Source: Kiritimatiellia bacterium
Lineage (GTDB): Bacteria; Verrucomicrobiota; Kiritimatiellia; RFP12; UBA1067
DNA: 47,622 bases
Assembly (NCBI GenBank): GCA_017520845.1
Contig: JAFXEU010000056.1
Span: 1 to 47,622 of the forward strand
Reading direction: 5' to 3'
How positions within the stretch are numbered: the first letter of the stretch is position 1; every line of letters begins with the position of its first letter. Made by a program: the position numbers and the translations under genes. Below are positions 7,506-16,295 of the stretch, piece by piece. The notes under the pieces are model-generated. The model saw only the letters and a list, made by a program, of their open reading frames with translations. It did no database searches and was not told the origin of the DNA.

Positions 7506-10500
7506 ATGCAAAAGTTCGGCAGGTGGTTGTCAATTGCGTTTTTCGCGGTGACGGTTTTCGTGGCGCGCGCAGGCGGAACATACAGTCATGTGACCGTTGA
7601 AAAATATCCCGATGCGGATGCCGTTCTAGTGGATTCGCTCGAAGTAACGCGCTATAATCCGGACGGTACATACGTCTCCGAGGATTCAAATACAGTAAAA
7701 ATCCTTACCGAAAAAGGACGCCGCGAGGAGAGCGTGATTTCTCTTTCGTTCAATGCGCGTTACGGAACGGCTAAAATTCTCGAGGTTAAGGTTACGAGCG
7801 CCGACGGTACGGTCCGCGATGTCGATTTCGCCAAGACGACGAAGGAGGCGACGGACAACTCATCCGTCTCCGCCAACATTTACGATCCGATGGATCGTAA
7901 AATCGTCTGCACGATTCCCGGACTCAAAATAGGCGATGTCGTTTACTACCGCACACGAAAAGAGGTTAAGATGTCGCGAGTTAAAGATCACTACGCCGAC
8001 ATTTCCGTCTTTGAGTGGACTTGCCCGATTCTCAGGCAGACCGTCCGCATCATTGCGCCCAAGGAGCGTCCGTTGAAGCGAATGGCCGTAAGAAATCCTC
8101 TCGGCAACGTCAAGTATTCGTCCAAAACGCTTGCCGACGGCAGCGTTGAACACGTCTGGGTCGCCAAGGATTCCCCTCAGGCGTTTGCCGAGCCCAATAC
8201 GCCGCCGCTTTATAAGGTCGTTCAGAATCTTTACGTTTCGACCGCCGAGGACTGGCAGACGATTTCGAGGTGGTACTGGGATCTTTGCGTTCCGCATCTT
8301 TCGAAGACGACTCCCGCGATATCGAATCAGGTTTCAAAGATCGTCGCCTCTTGCGGCGAAAAGGCGAGTGACTACGATAAGATAAGCGCGATTTACAAGT
8401 GGGTCGCACAGGAGGTCCGCTATATGGGTCTTACGATGGAGGAGACTTCACCCGGTTATGCGCCGCATGACGTCAACATCACTTTCGAGAACCGCTACGG
8501 CGTTTGCCGCGACAAGGCGGCTCTTCTTGCGGCGATGCTCCGCATAGCGGGTTTCGAGGCGTATCCCGTTCTCATACACGCCGGTGCGAAGATGGATAAC
8601 GAAGTTCCTCTCCCGTATTTTAACCATGCGATCACGGGCGTTCGTGCTCCCGGCAGCAAAGAGGCGGATAAGGCCGGATACATTCTTATGGATCCGACGG
8701 ACGAGTCTAGCCGCGACATTATGCCCGCATACCTCGGCGACCGCTCGTATCTCGTTGCGACGCCGTTCGGCGAGACGCTTCACCTTTCGTCGGTCCCGCC
8801 CGCCAAGGCCAACAGCCTTGACGTCGAAAGCGAAGGAACCATCGAAAAGGACGGCTCTCTTTTGGTAAAGAGCGTCGTCAGGTTCAAAGGGCTTAACGAC
8901 AACGCCTATCGCCGCGGGCTTCTGAAGATGACGGCGGAGAACCGCCGCCGTTTCTTTGAGCGCGCCGTCAAGGGTGCGTCATCAAGCGCCGAGCTCATTT
9001 CCGCCGAGCTTAAACCGGATGATTTAAGGAAAACGGAAGAAGAACTTTCGGTAGAACTTCTTTTTCGCATCAACGAGGCTGTTCTTAAAGGTAAGAGCCG
9101 CGAGGAGCTTACGGTTCCCGCGCTCTCCAGAATTCTGGGTGTCGCCAACTGGGCGTTCGATGGTTCTACTTCGCTTTTGAAGCGCCGATTCCCGCTCGTC
9201 ATCTCGTCGACCTCGAGAACGACGGAGCGCATCAGGATAAAGCTCGGCGATTCCATCGGCGGGACCGTCGCTCTCCCGGAGGATATTTCGATCGACGGCG
9301 CCTATTCCTTCTCGCGCAAGACTTCCGTCAAGGACGGCGTTTATACGATGGAGCGCGTTCTTTCGGTGAACGAGGTCGAGTTCTCGCCCGCTGAGTACGC
9401 GAAGCTGCTCGACTCGCTAAAAACCGTCGAGGCCGCCGAGCGTCAGCGCGCCGTGTTCGCAAAGTCGCGTTACGCCGACGCACATGTCCGTTATCGCGAA
9501 ATCGCGGCGTTCGTCAACGTTACGGGGCCTAAGTCGTGGGTCGTTACGAACGTTATCGAGAAAGAGATTCTCACCTACGACGGCAAGAAGAAATCGGCGG
9601 AACTTAAATTCTCATATAATCCGACATGGAAGAATATCGATGTCGTTTCGGCGACGGTGATGAACGCCGACGGCTCCGTCGCTTCCGTTTCGGATCGCGA
9701 GAAATCGGTTCTCGACGCCGGCTGGGCATCTTCAGCGCCGCGCTATCCCGCGACGAAGGAGCTTATCGTAAATCTTCCTTCGGTAGAGATCGGAAGCGTG
9801 ATTAAATACGTTACCGTGACGACCGTTACGAACGCGCCCGCTCCGTTCTATGCGACATGGAATTTCGATTCGACGGAGCCGATCGATCTGATGAGAGTCG
9901 ATTATCGCGACTGGAAGGGCGGCAGGTTCGAGCGCACCGAAAAGAATCTTAAGCGTCTTCCTTCCGAGCCGATGATGGCGCCGGCCTCATTCTGGCGAGA
10001 CATGAAGACCGTCGCGCTCGGCGACTTTAAAGGCGCTGCCGAGAATCTTAAAAAAGGCGTAAATGTTAAGGCTAATAAATTTGGTGAGATACTAGCAATT
10101 AGTTTTATGAAGAAAGATGCGAAGCTAAGAACTTGTACGATAACAGATGATGAAGAGAAAATAGCGGCTATAAGAAACTGGATGGCGAAATATGTTCGCG
10201 TTTCAGGGCCTTCCTTGTATGAAACGCCTCTTTCATATCAGATGACGGATATTGATACGATTCTCAAGGAGCGTTATGCGTCGCGATTTGATTATATCCG
10301 CACGATGTGCGCGCTTATGAAGGGCGCGGGACTCGACGCCGACATAGTTTTCGCGGCCAACGATTTTACCGACGCGGAGGAAACGCGAATCAATGATATC
10401 CTGCGGTATCCCAAAATCGGCAAGTATTCGATTCCCGTCTGCCGCGTTCGAGTAAAGAGCGGTTCTTTCTTGGGAATGGGCGGAACGGTGCGCGAATATT

Positions 10501-11291
10501 TTATAGGCACGGAGAATGAGTATACGCCCGTGACGGCCTCGTCGGTCAGTAAGTCGACTTATTTAGACATTGATTCCGAAATTCCTGTCGATCAGAAAGC
10601 GTACATCGCATCTGACGAAGATGCTCTTTTATCGCGTTATACGATCTATGTCCGCGAGAACGGCGCGGTCGACATCGAGTACGAACAGGAGACGAAGGGC
10701 GCTTCGGTCGGCGCGTTTAGAAAACTTTATTCTGAGATGCTGCCCGAGGATCGTTCGCGTCACTTCCAGAAGATGCTCGGCGCTCTCGCCCAGGCCGCGA
10801 CGGCGACGCGGGAACTTGTTTCGGATATCCAAAACGCGGAACTCTCGTTCAGCGCGTTTATTCCCGACTACGCGACGGTCGCCGGCGACACGATGACGAT
10901 AACTCTGCCCGAAATCGGATTTTCTCTCCCTTCGCTTACGGGGAGCGTGCGCGAAACGCCGATTTTCATTCCCGGCAATAAGATCGCTCAGAGAATAGAA
11001 GTCAAGGTTGTCTTCCCTGAAGGCTATACCGAGATAGAGCATTTATCTAAACCTTTGTACGGGTACGGTTATTGCATAATCGCCGGTTTGGAAACGCGGG
11101 AATCCAAAATAGTCGCCGGTTTGGAAACGCGGGAATCCAAAGATCGTCTCGTCGTGACTGTCACGGAATGGACGGGGCCTCGTCAGAGTAAAATGTATGA
11201 AGCGCGCGATTTCGCATCGCTCAAGGATTTCTCGCGCGTCGCGTCGAGCCGCGCCAACCGCACAATAATCGTTCGCAGAAAGGCTCGCTGA
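7506..11291 (+). CDS. secreted double DUF3857-transglutaminase-like protein
   Basis: The 1261-residue protein starts with a signal peptide (about residues 1-22) and carries two tandem modules. Module 1 (about 25-620) is DUF3857, then a transglutaminase-like core with a complete Cys-His-Asp triad (Cys334 in YGVCRDKA, His374 in YFNHAI, Asp396 in MDPTDE), then a DUF3858-like beta domain. Module 2 (about 655-1250) repeats the layout, but its core has ASRFDYIR where the Cys motif should be, so it is probably a non-catalytic copy. Such proteins are exported; their substrates are mostly unknown, and proteolysis or cross-linking is possible. An AT-rich patch with unusual codons lies at about 10050-10200 inside module 2. 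A perfect-core 33-bp tandem repeat near the end (11076-11141) duplicates 11 residues. The next gene starts 8 nt downstream. Confidence 0.85.
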   Translation: MQKFGRWLSIAFFAVTVFVARAGGTYSHVTVEKYPDADAVLVDSLEVTRYNPDGTYVSEDSNTVKILTEKGRREESVISLSFNARYGTAKILEVKVTSADGTVRDVDFAKTTKEATDNSSVSANIYDPMDRKIVCTIPGLKIGDVVYYRTRKEVKMSRVKDHYADISVFEWTCPILRQTVRIIAPKERPLKRMAVRNPLGNVKYSSKTLADGSVEHVWVAKDSPQAFAEPNTPPLYKVVQNLYVSTAEDWQTISRWYWDLCVPHLSKTTPAISNQVSKIVASCGEKASDYDKISAIYKWVAQEVRYMGLTMEETSPGYAPHDVNITFENRYGVCRDKAALLAAMLRIAGFEAYPVLIHAGAKMDNEVPLPYFNHAITGVRAPGSKEADKAGYILMDPTDESSRDIMPAYLGDRSYLVATPFGETLHLSSVPPAKANSLDVESEGTIEKDGSLLVKSVVRFKGLNDNAYRRGLLKMTAENRRRFFERAVKGASSSAELISAELKPDDLRKTEEELSVELLFRINEAVLKGKSREELTVPALSRILGVANWAFDGSTSLLKRRFPLVISSTSRTTERIRIKLGDSIGGTVALPEDISIDGAYSFSRKTSVKDGVYTMERVLSVNEVEFSPAEYAKLLDSLKTVEAAERQRAVFAKSRYADAHVRYREIAAFVNVTGPKSWVVTNVIEKEILTYDGKKKSAELKFSYNPTWKNIDVVSATVMNADGSVASVSDREKSVLDAGWASSAPRYPATKELIVNLPSVEIGSVIKYVTVTTVTNAPAPFYATWNFDSTEPIDLMRVDYRDWKGGRFERTEKNLKRLPSEPMMAPASFWRDMKTVALGDFKGAAENLKKGVNVKANKFGEILAISFMKKDAKLRTCTITDDEEKIAAIRNWMAKYVRVSGPSLYETPLSYQMTDIDTILKERYASRFDYIRTMCALMKGAGLDADIVFAANDFTDAEETRINDILRYPKIGKYSIPVCRVRVKSGSFLGMGGTVREYFIGTENEYTPVTASSVSKSTYLDIDSEIPVDQKAYIASDEDALLSRYTIYVRENGAVDIEYEQETKGASVGAFRKLYSEMLPEDRSRHFQKMLGALAQAATATRELVSDIQNAELSFSAFIPDYATVAGDTMTITLPEIGFSLPSLTGSVRETPIFIPGNKIAQRIEVKVVFPEGYTEIEHLSKPLYGYGYCIIAGLETRESKIVAGLETRESKDRLVVTVTEWTGPRQSKMYEARDFASLKDFSRVASSRANRTIIVRRKAR
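11076..11141 (+). repeat. 33-bp tandem repeat with internal palindrome, in frame
   Basis: Two 33-bp copies (11076-11108 and 11109-11141) differ at one base and encode AGLETRESK twice. Each copy holds an inverted repeat, TTTGGA and TCCAAA, around a 10-nt loop. The unit length keeps the reading frame. It may be a mobile palindromic element caught in coding sequence rather than ordinary slippage, because the duplicated unit is itself a hairpin. Confidence 0.8.
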
Positions 11292-11298
11292 AAAAGAG

Positions 11299-11829
11299 AT
11301 GGCGGGCGTTCGCGGCGGTAAGTCTAAACCCAAACGGCGCAGCTGGGGCAAGTCCTCTCTGCGTGAGATGTCGTTTTGGATTATGGCCGTAAGCGTTTCG
11401 GTTTTCCTTGCGCTTTGCATCGGACGGTTTCTGCCGGATATCGGAAGGGCGTTTTCAAGAATTTGGGGAGAGCGGGCTGTAGAGGAAGGTTTGTTCGAAG
11501 TTACCGGATATTGCAATTGCGGCGAATGTTGCGGATGGGAGCGGGACAAGAACGGAAATCCCGTTTACAATTACGGGCGATTGAAGGGAAAGGTCAAGAA
11601 GATCGGACTGACGAGTACCGGAAAGAAAGCCGCTCGCGGCACGGTGGCGGCGGATCCGAAGATTCTTAAGATGGGGACGAAACTGGAAATCCCCGGCTAC
11701 GGCACGGGAGTCGTCGAAGATATAGGTGGAGCCATCAAGGGTAGACATATCGACTTGTGGTTTCCTACCCACGAGGAGGCGAAGCGTTGGGGTAAGCGGT
11801 ATCTGCGGATTAAGGTGATCGAGTCATGA
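11299..11829 (+). CDS. membrane-anchored 3D-domain protein
   Basis: The 176-residue protein has a basic N-terminus, one membrane segment at about residues 28-46, and a C-terminal 3D domain, the small double-psi barrel found in MltA-like and YuiC-like cell wall hydrolases. Visible motifs are VTGYCNCGECCG, GTVAADP, MGTKLEIPGYG and VVEDIGGAIKGRHIDLWF, including the conserved aspartates near the C-terminus. A lytic transglycosylase or other peptidoglycan role is likely from the family. The Cys cluster in the barrel (four Cys within eight residues) is seen in the YuiC-like group. The ATG lies 8 nt after the preceding stop, and the gene's own stop overlaps the next start. Confidence 0.8.
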   Translation: MAGVRGGKSKPKRRSWGKSSLREMSFWIMAVSVSVFLALCIGRFLPDIGRAFSRIWGERAVEEGLFEVTGYCNCGECCGWERDKNGNPVYNYGRLKGKVKKIGLTSTGKKAARGTVAADPKILKMGTKLEIPGYGTGVVEDIGGAIKGRHIDLWFPTHEEAKRWGKRYLRIKVIES

Positions 11830-12872
11830 TGACGGGAATGAAGCCATTTTCGCTGCTGGTAAAGCCGGTGGGCTCGGCCTGCAATTTCAGCTGCTCCTAC
11901 TGTTTCTACAGCGATCATCCCGCCGGCGTTATGGCCGAAGAGGCGTTTCGCACGATGCTGGACGCGTATTGTGATCTTCCATTTGCGGACAAGTCCGTCG
12001 CTCTGCAGGGGGGCGAGCCGCTGCTGGCGCCCGGGTATGTTTTCGACGCTCTCGAGGAGAAGCCGTTGATGCGCTCGATTCAGACGAACGCCTCGCTCGT
12101 AACGCCAGATGTCGCGGAACGTCTCAAAAAGGGCGGTTGGCTCGTTGGAGCGTCTCTCGACGGACCGCGCGGATTCAACACGCTGCGAATTAGCGGCGGC
12201 AGTTCGGATAAAGCGTTCGACGATGCCGTCGCGGGGATACGCAATCTCGAGAAATATGACGTCGACTATAATCTCCTCACGGTAGTTTCAAAAGGCAATG
12301 TCGCTCATGCGCGTGAAATCTACCGTTATTTAAGAGACAATTTTTCAACGCGCTATCATCAGTATATAGAATGTACGGGTCCGCGCGATGAGATTACAGC
12401 CGAGGAATGGGGCGCTTTTCTGTGCGATCTTTTCGATGAATGGGCTAAAAAAGACGCTTATACGATTTCGATACGGCTTTTTGATTCGATCGTGTCGATG
12501 CTTGTGCGCGGGTTTCATACGCAGTGTTCTTTTGCCGGGCGATGCGACGCGTATCTTGTCGTTGAACACGACGGCTCGGTATATCCGTGTGATTTTCATG
12601 TCCGTGAAGATCTGAAGCTCGGCAATGTGATGACGCATACGTGGGAAGAAATGCTCGAAAGCGGGATTTACAGAGATTTCGCGGCGGTAAAATGCGGATC
12701 TTTGCCGGAAGAGTGTCTTTCGTGCGAATATGCCGCGTTTTGCAACGGGGACTGTCCCCGTAACAGGGGTACGGGTTTGGGCCCTCATAAGCGGAGTATG
12801 CTATGCGCGGGATGGAAAAAGTTCTTCGCCCATACATTGGAAAAATTTGACTCTATTGTCAGGGCTATGTAG
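11826..12872 (+). CDS. anaerobic sulfatase-maturase-like radical SAM/SPASM enzyme
   Basis: The 348-residue protein has the radical-SAM motif CNFSCSYC near residue 18, LQGGEPLL near 61, and a C-terminal SPASM region with CLSCEYAAFCNGDCPRNR, which binds auxiliary 4Fe-4S clusters. This is the layout of anSME enzymes, which oxidise a Cys or Ser of a sulfatase to formylglycine under anaerobic conditions. No sulfatase lies in the window, so the client is elsewhere, or the protein modifies another peptide. The start overlaps the upstream stop (ATGATG). The SPASM motif Gly-Asp-Cys-Pro is encoded by a perfect copy of the 13-bp palindrome discussed at 33671-33896. Confidence 0.85.
   Translation: MMTGMKPFSLLVKPVGSACNFSCSYCFYSDHPAGVMAEEAFRTMLDAYCDLPFADKSVALQGGEPLLAPGYVFDALEEKPLMRSIQTNASLVTPDVAERLKKGGWLVGASLDGPRGFNTLRISGGSSDKAFDDAVAGIRNLEKYDVDYNLLTVVSKGNVAHAREIYRYLRDNFSTRYHQYIECTGPRDEITAEEWGAFLCDLFDEWAKKDAYTISIRLFDSIVSMLVRGFHTQCSFAGRCDAYLVVEHDGSVYPCDFHVREDLKLGNVMTHTWEEMLESGIYRDFAAVKCGSLPEECLSCEYAAFCNGDCPRNRGTGLGPHKRSMLCAGWKKFFAHTLEKFDSIVRAM
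12747..12759. repeat. GGGGACTGTCCCC palindrome inside the SPASM motif
   Basis: This is a perfect copy of the 13-bp inverted repeat found several times in folP. Here it is read in another frame as Gly-Asp-Cys-Pro, which fits the expected SPASM motif. It may therefore be coincidence or a tolerated insertion. Confidence 0.6.
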
Positions 12873-12876
12873 TTTT

Positions 12877-12905
12877 TTGCCCAATTTCTACTGAAATATG
12901 ATAAA
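12877..12905 (+). promoter_or_regulatory. probable promoter of tig-clpP-clpX
   Basis: TTGCCC (12877-12882), a 17-nt spacer and GATAAA (12900-12905) lie in the gap after the maturase stop. A clear AAGGAG ribosome binding site precedes ATG 12945. The -10 match is only moderate. Confidence 0.5.
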
Positions 12906-12944
12906 ATATGCGTTCACAATTTTAAAACAAGGAGAAAACGGATA

Positions 12945-14129
12945 ATGAAAACCGAAGTAAAAAAACTCGAAAAGTGCCAGGTTCAGCTTAATGTTACGCT
13001 CGATGCCGACGAGATGAAGGCCATTGTCAAGGATGTCGAAAAGGCTTTCGTCCGCGAGGCGAAGCTCCCCGGTTTCCGTCCCGGTAAGATTCCCGTAGAG
13101 CTTATCCGCAAGGAGTTCGCCAACGGTCTTAAGCAGGAGACCGAGCGCATGATGTATCAGCGCAACATCGCCGAAGCCATCAAGGCCGAGAAGCTCGACG
13201 ATGTCGCCGTCGCCGACGTTAAAGATATGACGTTCAGCGCCGAGGGCGGCTCGTTCGCGGCTATCGTTGAAGTGAAGCCCGTTTTCAAGCTTCCCACCTA
13301 CAAGGGTCTTAAGCTCACGAGCAACGATGTTACCGTCAAGGACGCCGACGTCGATGACCAGATCGCCCGTCTCCGCGCCGCATACGCGACGTACGAGGAC
13401 GCCAAGGAAGGCGATGCGGTAGCCGAGGGCGATTTCGTTCAGATCGATTACTCCGGCACCGTCGGCGGCAAGTCGATTCTCGAGCTCAATCCCGAGGCCA
13501 AGGTCGTCGCTTCCGGCGAGGGCTTCTGGACCCAGGTCGAAGAGGGACGCTTTCTCACCGAGATTCTCGACGCGCTCAAGGGTATGAAGGCGGGCGAGAC
13601 GAAGGAAGGCGTTAAGGCCAAGTTCGATAAAGAGTCCGCTCCCGAGGGTCTTAAGGGCGAGACGGCCGTCTATACGGTTACGCTCAAGAGCTTCCGCCGC
13701 CGCATTCTTCCTGATGACGCCCAGTTTGCCGAGAAGGCCAAGGCCGAGTCGTTCGACGCTCTTAAGAACACGATCCGCGAGCAGATGCAGAAGCACGCCA
13801 CCGAGTCCGAGGCCATGCGCCGCGAGAACGAGGCCGTCGACCTTCTTCTCAAGAAGAGCGACTTCGACGTTCCCGGCAGCCAGGTCCGCCGCGCTATGGA
13901 CGGCTACCTCAACCAGCTCGCCGAGCGCGCGCAGCGTTCCGGTCTCGATGCCAGCTACTTCGAGCAGAACCGCGACAAGATTCTGAAGGATGCCGAGGAG
14001 ACCGCCACGAATCAGGTTCGTCTCTGGTACATCATCGACGAGATCGCCAAGGCCGAGAACATCGAGGCGAAGGACGAGGAGCGCGGCAAGAAGGTTGTCG
14101 AGTTCATTATCGCCAACGCCAAGAACTAA
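12945..14129 (+). CDS. tig: trigger factor, ribosome-associated chaperone/PPIase
   Basis: The 394-residue protein is trigger factor, which docks at the ribosomal exit tunnel, shields nascent chains and isomerises prolyl bonds. The N-terminal ribosome-binding signature is present around residues 40-50 (LPGFRPGKIP). The FKBP-type PPIase domain lies at about 150-240 (GDFVQIDYSGTVGGK), followed by the long helical C-terminal arms rich in Glu and Lys. It is slightly shorter than the E. coli protein (432). The ATG follows a strong AAGGAG. The order tig-clpP-clpX is the classical proteostasis operon. Confidence 0.95.
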   Translation: MKTEVKKLEKCQVQLNVTLDADEMKAIVKDVEKAFVREAKLPGFRPGKIPVELIRKEFANGLKQETERMMYQRNIAEAIKAEKLDDVAVADVKDMTFSAEGGSFAAIVEVKPVFKLPTYKGLKLTSNDVTVKDADVDDQIARLRAAYATYEDAKEGDAVAEGDFVQIDYSGTVGGKSILELNPEAKVVASGEGFWTQVEEGRFLTEILDALKGMKAGETKEGVKAKFDKESAPEGLKGETAVYTVTLKSFRRRILPDDAQFAEKAKAESFDALKNTIREQMQKHATESEAMRRENEAVDLLLKKSDFDVPGSQVRRAMDGYLNQLAERAQRSGLDASYFEQNRDKILKDAEETATNQVRLWYIIDEIAKAENIEAKDEERGKKVVEFIIANAKN

Positions 14130-14156
14130 GTCCGCAGATCTGGAGGAAAAGGTAAA

Positions 14157-14744
14157 ATGAATTCCTATATGATTCCCTATGTCGTCGAGCAGACGGGTAA
14201 AGGCGAGCGGAGTTACGATATCTACTCGCGCCTTTTGCTCGATCGAATCGTATTCATTTCGGGAGAAGTGAATGACGATATGGCCAACGCCGTCGTCGCC
14301 CAGCTCCTTTTCCTCCAGTCGCAGGACCCCAAGAAGCAGATCAACGTCTACATCAACTCGCCGGGCGGCAGCGTCACGGCGGGTCTTGCGATCTATGATA
14401 CGATGCAGTTCGTTTCGTGCCCTATCGCGACGTACTGCATCGGACAGGCCGCTTCAATGGGAGCCGTGCTTTTGACCGCCGGCGCGAAGGGCATGCGTTA
14501 CGCGCTCCCTAATTCGCGCATTATGATCCATCAGCCCTGGGGCGGCGCCGAGGGCAAGGCGAGCGATATCGAAATCACCGCCAAGGAAATTTTGAGATTG
14601 AAGGATATCCTCAACGGAATTCTCGCCTCCCATTCCGGCAAGAAGTTCGAGGATGTCGTTAAAGATACCGACCGCGATTTCTTCATGTCCGCCGAGGAGG
14701 CGAAGAAGTGGGGCCTTATCGACAACGTCGTGGAGTTTAAATGA
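14157..14744 (+). CDS. clpP: ATP-dependent Clp protease proteolytic subunit
   Basis: The 195-residue protein is ClpP, the barrel-shaped serine peptidase that degrades proteins unfolded and fed in by ClpX. The catalytic triad is visible: Ser100 in GQAASMGA, His125 in MIHQP, and Asp174 in TDRDFF. The oxyanion strand and the NSPGGS motif (67-72) are also present. There is little or no propeptide. A GGAGGAAAAGG ribosome binding site precedes ATG 14157. The stop overlaps the clpX start (ATGA), consistent with coupled production of the two partners. Confidence 0.95.
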   Translation: MNSYMIPYVVEQTGKGERSYDIYSRLLLDRIVFISGEVNDDMANAVVAQLLFLQSQDPKKQINVYINSPGGSVTAGLAIYDTMQFVSCPIATYCIGQAASMGAVLLTAGAKGMRYALPNSRIMIHQPWGGAEGKASDIEITAKEILRLKDILNGILASHSGKKFEDVVKDTDRDFFMSAEEAKKWGLIDNVVEFK

Positions 14745-15964
14745 AGGGTCTGACCTGTTCATTCTGCGGGCGCAAGGAGGATGAGGTTCCGGTCATCCCC
14801 GGCGCAAAGGGCAATATCTGTTTCGACTGCGTCAAGCGCGCGAACGATATAGTCTCTGAGTTTGACAAGTCTCCGAAGAAGGCCGCGGCGCCTTTGCCGC
14901 CCACGCCGTCCGCGAAAGAGATCAAGGCTTTTCTCGACGAGCATGTAATCGGGCATGACGAAACGAAGAAGGTTCTTTCGGTCGCGGTTCATAACCACTA
15001 CCGCCGTCTTGAGGCCGCCCAGTCGAAGAGCGCCAAGGGCAAGAAGACCGCCGCAGCCGACGACGTCGAGATCGAGAAGTCCAACATTCTTCTTCTCGGA
15101 CCGACCGGCACGGGCAAGACGCTGATGGCGAAAACTCTCGCCAAGATCCTCGGCGTTCCGTTCGCCATCGGAGACGCGACAGTTCTCACTCAGGCCGGCT
15201 ACGTCGGCGAAGACGTAGAGAATCTCGTCCGCTATCTGCTCCAGAACGCCAACGGCGACGTCGAGCTCGCCAAGCGCGGTATCATCTACGTCGATGAAAT
15301 CGATAAAATCGCCTCGAAGACCGACAACGTTTCGATTACGCGTGACGTTTCGGGTGAGGGTGTCCAGCAGGCGCTTTTGAAAATTGTCGAAGGCACAATC
15401 TGCCGCATTCCGCCGAAGGGCGGGCGCAAGCATCCCGATCAGGAATATATCGAGGTCGATACAACCAACATCCTTTTCATCTGCGGCGGTGCGTTCGTCG
15501 GTCTCGATAAGATCATCGGAGAGCGCACCGGCAAGCGTGCGATCGGTTTTGCGAACGAAGAGGTCGGGAGCGATAAATCCGAAGAGACGTTTTCGCCGAT
15601 CGACGTTCGTCCCGAAGACCTCGTCAGGTTCGGTCTCATCCCGGAGTTTACGGGCCGACTTCCGATCATCACCGCGATGAAGGAGCTGACCGAAGACGAT
15701 CTCGTCCGCGTAATGACCGAGCCCAAGAACGCGCTCATCCGCCAGTATAAGAAGCTGCTCGCGATGGACGGCGTCGATCTCGAGTTTGAATCGGGCGCTC
15801 TTCGCGCTCTCGCCAAGGCCGCCATCGCGCGCAAGACGGGCGCGCGCGGCTTGAGAGCTGAGATGGAGCGTCTTATGACGGATGTGATGTACGAAGCTCC
15901 CGGCAACGACAAGATGAAGAAGGTCGTCGTCACCGAGAAGATGATTTCCGAAAGATTGGGGTGA
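14741..15964 (+). CDS. clpX: Clp protease ATP-binding unfoldase subunit ClpX
   Basis: The 407-residue protein is ClpX, the AAA+ ring unfoldase that selects substrates for ClpP. The N-terminal zinc-binding domain has four Cys (LTCSFCG and ICFDC, residues about 4-30). Walker A is [10 protein letters not shown] near residue 120, Walker B is [10 protein letters not shown], and the ClpP-docking IGF loop is present in KRAIGFAN. The C-terminal sensor-2 region ([10 protein letters not shown]) is intact. Length is close to the usual 420. The start overlaps the clpP stop. Confidence 0.95.
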   Translation: MKGLTCSFCGRKEDEVPVIPGAKGNICFDCVKRANDIVSEFDKSPKKAAAPLPPTPSAKEIKAFLDEHVIGHDETKKVLSVAVHNHYRRLEAAQSKSAKGKKTAAADDVEIEKSNILLLGPTGTGKTLMAKTLAKILGVPFAIGDATVLTQAGYVGEDVENLVRYLLQNANGDVELAKRGIIYVDEIDKIASKTDNVSITRDVSGEGVQQALLKIVEGTICRIPPKGGRKHPDQEYIEVDTTNILFICGGAFVGLDKIIGERTGKRAIGFANEEVGSDKSEETFSPIDVRPEDLVRFGLIPEFTGRLPIITAMKELTEDDLVRVMTEPKNALIRQYKKLLAMDGVDLEFESGALRALAKAAIARKTGARGLRAEMERLMTDVMYEAPGNDKMKKVVVTEKMISERLG

Positions 15965-15968
15965 CAAG

Positions 15969-16295
15969 ATGATGCTTACGCTTCTTAAATCAAAACTGCA
16001 CCGCATAAAGATCACCGAGGCGTGTCTTGATTACGAGGGCTCGCTCTCGCTCGATCCCGACGACATGGAGGCGGTAGGTATTCTTCCCTACGAGAAGATT
16101 CTCTGCGCCGACGTCGAGAACGGCAACCGCTTTGAAACCTACGCCATTGCAGGTAAGCGCGGCAGCCACGTCTGCTGTCTTAATGGAGCAGCGGCCCACA
16201 AAGGCAAGGTAGGCGACAGGCTCATCGTGATGGCGTTCGCGCAGATGACGCGCGAAGAGGCCGAAGGCTTCAGTCCGCTCGTCAAGCATTTCTGA
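15969..16295 (+). CDS. panD: aspartate 1-decarboxylase proenzyme
   Basis: The 108-residue protein is PanD, which makes beta-alanine for pantothenate and CoA and self-cleaves to form its pyruvoyl cofactor. The cleavage site YEGS is present (Gly24-Ser25 counting from ATG 15969), as are Lys9 of KLHR, TYAIAG near Tyr58, and LNGAAAH. The usual length is about 115-140, so it is compact. Two adjacent ATGs (15969 and 15972) are possible starts. The first places Gly24-Ser25 as in E. coli. It follows clpX by 4 nt and overlaps the next gene by one base (TGATG). CoA supply links loosely to the PPTase at 1868-5197. Confidence 0.9.
   Translation: MMLTLLKSKLHRIKITEACLDYEGSLSLDPDDMEAVGILPYEKILCADVENGNRFETYAIAGKRGSHVCCLNGAAAHKGKVGDRLIVMAFAQMTREEAEGFSPLVKHF

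Noticed and set aside
12747..12759. Palindrome copy in the SPASM enzyme as a proven insertion
   Set aside because: Here it encodes Gly-Asp-Cys-Pro, which fits the native CxGxCPR-type SPASM motif, so chance or convergence is equally plausible.
14759..16015. 418-codon minus-strand ORF
   Set aside because: It is antisense to clpX, whose zinc finger, Walker motifs and IGF loop are unambiguous.
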